Positions 12,413-13,701 of a DNA stretch of 13,701 nt are shown one piece after another. The notes under the pieces were generated by a model, which made no database searches, was not told the origin of the DNA, and saw only the letters and a list, made by a program, of their open reading frames with translations. The stretch is from positions 1-13,701 of the forward strand of contig JACMIV010000162.1 in NCBI GenBank assembly GCA_014380965.1, in the 5' to 3' direction. Position numbers and translations under genes: made by a program. Source of the stretch: Rhizobiaceae bacterium. Lineage in GTDB: Bacteria > Pseudomonadota > Alphaproteobacteria > Rhizobiales > Rhizobiaceae. Each line of letters starts with the position of its first letter. Position 1 is the first letter of the stretch.

Positions 12413-13701
12413 ATGAACATCTCCAACTTCTTCATCGACCGCCCCGTCTTCGCGGGCGTCTTGTCCTTCATGATCTTCATCGGCGGCCTGATCGCCATGA
12501 CGGTGTTGCCGATCTCGGAATATCCCGACGTCGTGCCGCCCTCGGTCGTGGTGCGCGCCAACTATCCCGGCGCCAATCCTAAAGTGATCGCCGAGACGGT
12601 CGCGACACCGATCGAAGAGGCAATCAACGGCGTCGAGGACATGCTCTACATGTCGAGCCAGGCGACGACGGACGGGCTGATGACGCTGACCGTGACGTTC
12701 GCGCTCGGCACCGATCCCGACCAGGCTCAGCAGCTCGTGCAGAACCGCGTCTCCCAGGCCGAGCCGCGGCTGCCGGAAGAGGTGCGCCGCCTCGGCATCA
12801 CGACGATCAAGAGCTCGCCCGACCTGATGATGGTCGTCCACCTAACCTCGCCGGGCGGACGCTACGACATCAACTACCTTCGCAACTACGCCCTCATCAA
12901 CGTCAAAGACCGGCTGGCGCGCATCGACGGCGTCGGGCAGGTGCAGCTCTTTGGCGCGGGTGACTATTCGATGCGCATCTGGCTCGACCCGCAGAAGACC
13001 GCCGAGCTCGGCCTTTCCGCCGGCGACATCGTCAACGAGATCCGCGCGCAGAACGTCCAGGCCGCGGCCGGCGTCATTGGCTCCTCGCCGGGCCTTGCCG
13101 ACGTCGACCTGCAGCTTTCGGTGAATGCGCAAGGGCGGCTCGCGACCGAGGAGGAGTTCGGCGACATCATCGTCAAGACCTCGCCGACCGGCGCCATCAC
13201 GCGTCTGCGCGACGTCGCGCGGATCGAGCTTGGTGCCGCCGAATACGCGCTGCGCTCCCTGCTCGACAACCGGCAGGCCGTCGCCGTGCCGGTCTTCCAG
13301 GCCCCCGGCTCCAACGCCATCGAGATCGCCGACAAGGTGCGCGCGACGATGGAGGAGGCGAAGGCCGCAATGCCGGAGGACGTCACCTACGAGATCGTCT
13401 ACGACACGACGCAGTTCGTGCGCGCCTCGATCGAGGCCGTCGTGCACACGCTGCTCGAAGCGATCCTCCTCGTCGTCTTCGTGGTCATCCTCTTCCTCCA
13501 GACCTGGCGGGCGTCGATCATCCCGCTCATCGCCGTGCCCGTCTCGATCGTCGGCACCTTCGCGGTGATGCAGATGTTCGGCTTCTCGATCAACGCGCTG
13601 TCGCTCTTCGGCCTCGTGCTCGCCATCGGCATCGTCGTCGACGACGCGATCGTCGTCGTCGAGAATGTCGAGCGCAACATCGAGCACGGCCTCAACCCGC
13701 G
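12413..13701 (+). CDS. RND multidrug efflux pump, MexF/OqxB-like (3' end outside window)
   Basis: This is the first 429 codons of an inner-membrane drug/proton antiporter of the HAE1 RND family; full members run to about 1,050 residues. It begins MNISNFFIDRPVFAGVLSFM, the usual first helix. The periplasmic porter domain follows, with PGANPKVIAETVATPIEEAI, GVEDMLYMSSQATTDG and TIKSSPDLMMVVHL, all typical of MexF/OqxB. Helices from about residue 340 include FQAPGSNAIE before the membrane and the proton-relay motif GIVVDDAIVVVENVERN with both aspartates. GGAG stands 8 bases before the ATG. Only the window edge truncates it; no frameshift is seen. Substrates of relatives include chloramphenicol, quinolones and trimethoprim, but here they cannot be inferred. 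Confidence 0.93.
   Translation, partial: MNISNFFIDRPVFAGVLSFMIFIGGLIAMTVLPISEYPDVVPPSVVVRANYPGANPKVIAETVATPIEEAINGVEDMLYMSSQATTDGLMTLTVTFALGTDPDQAQQLVQNRVSQAEPRLPEEVRRLGITTIKSSPDLMMVVHLTSPGGRYDINYLRNYALINVKDRLARIDGVGQVQLFGAGDYSMRIWLDPQKTAELGLSAGDIVNEIRAQNVQAAAGVIGSSPGLADVDLQLSVNAQGRLATEEEFGDIIVKTSPTGAITRLRDVARIELGAAEYALRSLLDNRQAVAVPVFQAPGSNAIEIADKVRATMEEAKAAMPEDVTYEIVYDTTQFVRASIEAVVHTLLEAILLVVFVVILFLQTWRASIIPLIAVPVSIVGTFAVMQMFGFSINALSLFGLVLAIGIVVDDAIVVVENVERNIEHGLNP

Noticed and set aside
10948..12561. 537-codon open frame on the minus strand
   Set aside because: It runs antisense through the adaptor gene and both intergenic regions and resembles no protein.
12842..13687. 281-codon minus-strand open frame
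   Set aside because: It is antisense to the RND pump gene, which shows clear family motifs on the plus strand.
1..13701. tRNA, rRNA or CRISPR array
   Set aside because: No cloverleaf-like, rRNA-like or regularly spaced repeat pattern was seen on either strand by eye.

Overview
The window looks like chromosomal DNA from an alphaproteobacterium of the Hyphomicrobiales (Rhizobiales) type. Three things point there: high GC with strong third-position bias, which produces long antisense shadow reading frames; a rhizobial-style intergenic palindrome at the left end; and the flavour of the proteins (PhcB-like methyltransferase, PCuAC-like protein, GGDEF/EAL enzyme, MexF-type RND pump). No RNA genes or CRISPR arrays were seen.

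Region 1 (about 50-4830, all minus strand) reads right to left. A secreted PCuAC-fold protein comes first, with a Zur-like palindrome at its start. Next is an animal-type alkaline phosphatase, with a Pho-box-like site. After these comes a tightly overlapping three-gene unit: a Tat-exported small CPFC protein, a LolD/MacB-class ATPase and an FtsX-like permease. This looks like a cell-envelope module linked to metal and phosphate supply. The PCuAC-like protein has lost the family's copper ligands but keeps a histidine-rich tail, and the phosphatase is a zinc enzyme. A zinc-starvation theme is therefore plausible but unproven.

Region 2 (about 4900-5280) holds two overlooked transposase fossils on the plus strand. 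One is an IS256-type C-terminus with a one-base frameshift; the other is an IS5-type C-terminus.

Region 3 (5467-8754) is a divergent pair. On the minus strand is a six-helix membrane enzyme with GGDEF and EAL domains for cyclic-di-GMP turnover. On the plus strand is a SAM-dependent methyltransferase of the family often annotated as making 3-hydroxypalmitate methyl ester (PhcB-like). About 630 bases without a convincing gene follow.

Region 4 (9383 to the end) is a small TetR regulon: a DUF1993 gene and a tetR gene (both minus), then a divergent MexE-like adaptor and MexF/OqxB-like pump gene, cut off by the window end. Four related ATACCG-type palindromes sit at the two promoter regions. The simplest model is that one TetR protein represses itself, the efflux pump and the DUF1993 gene.
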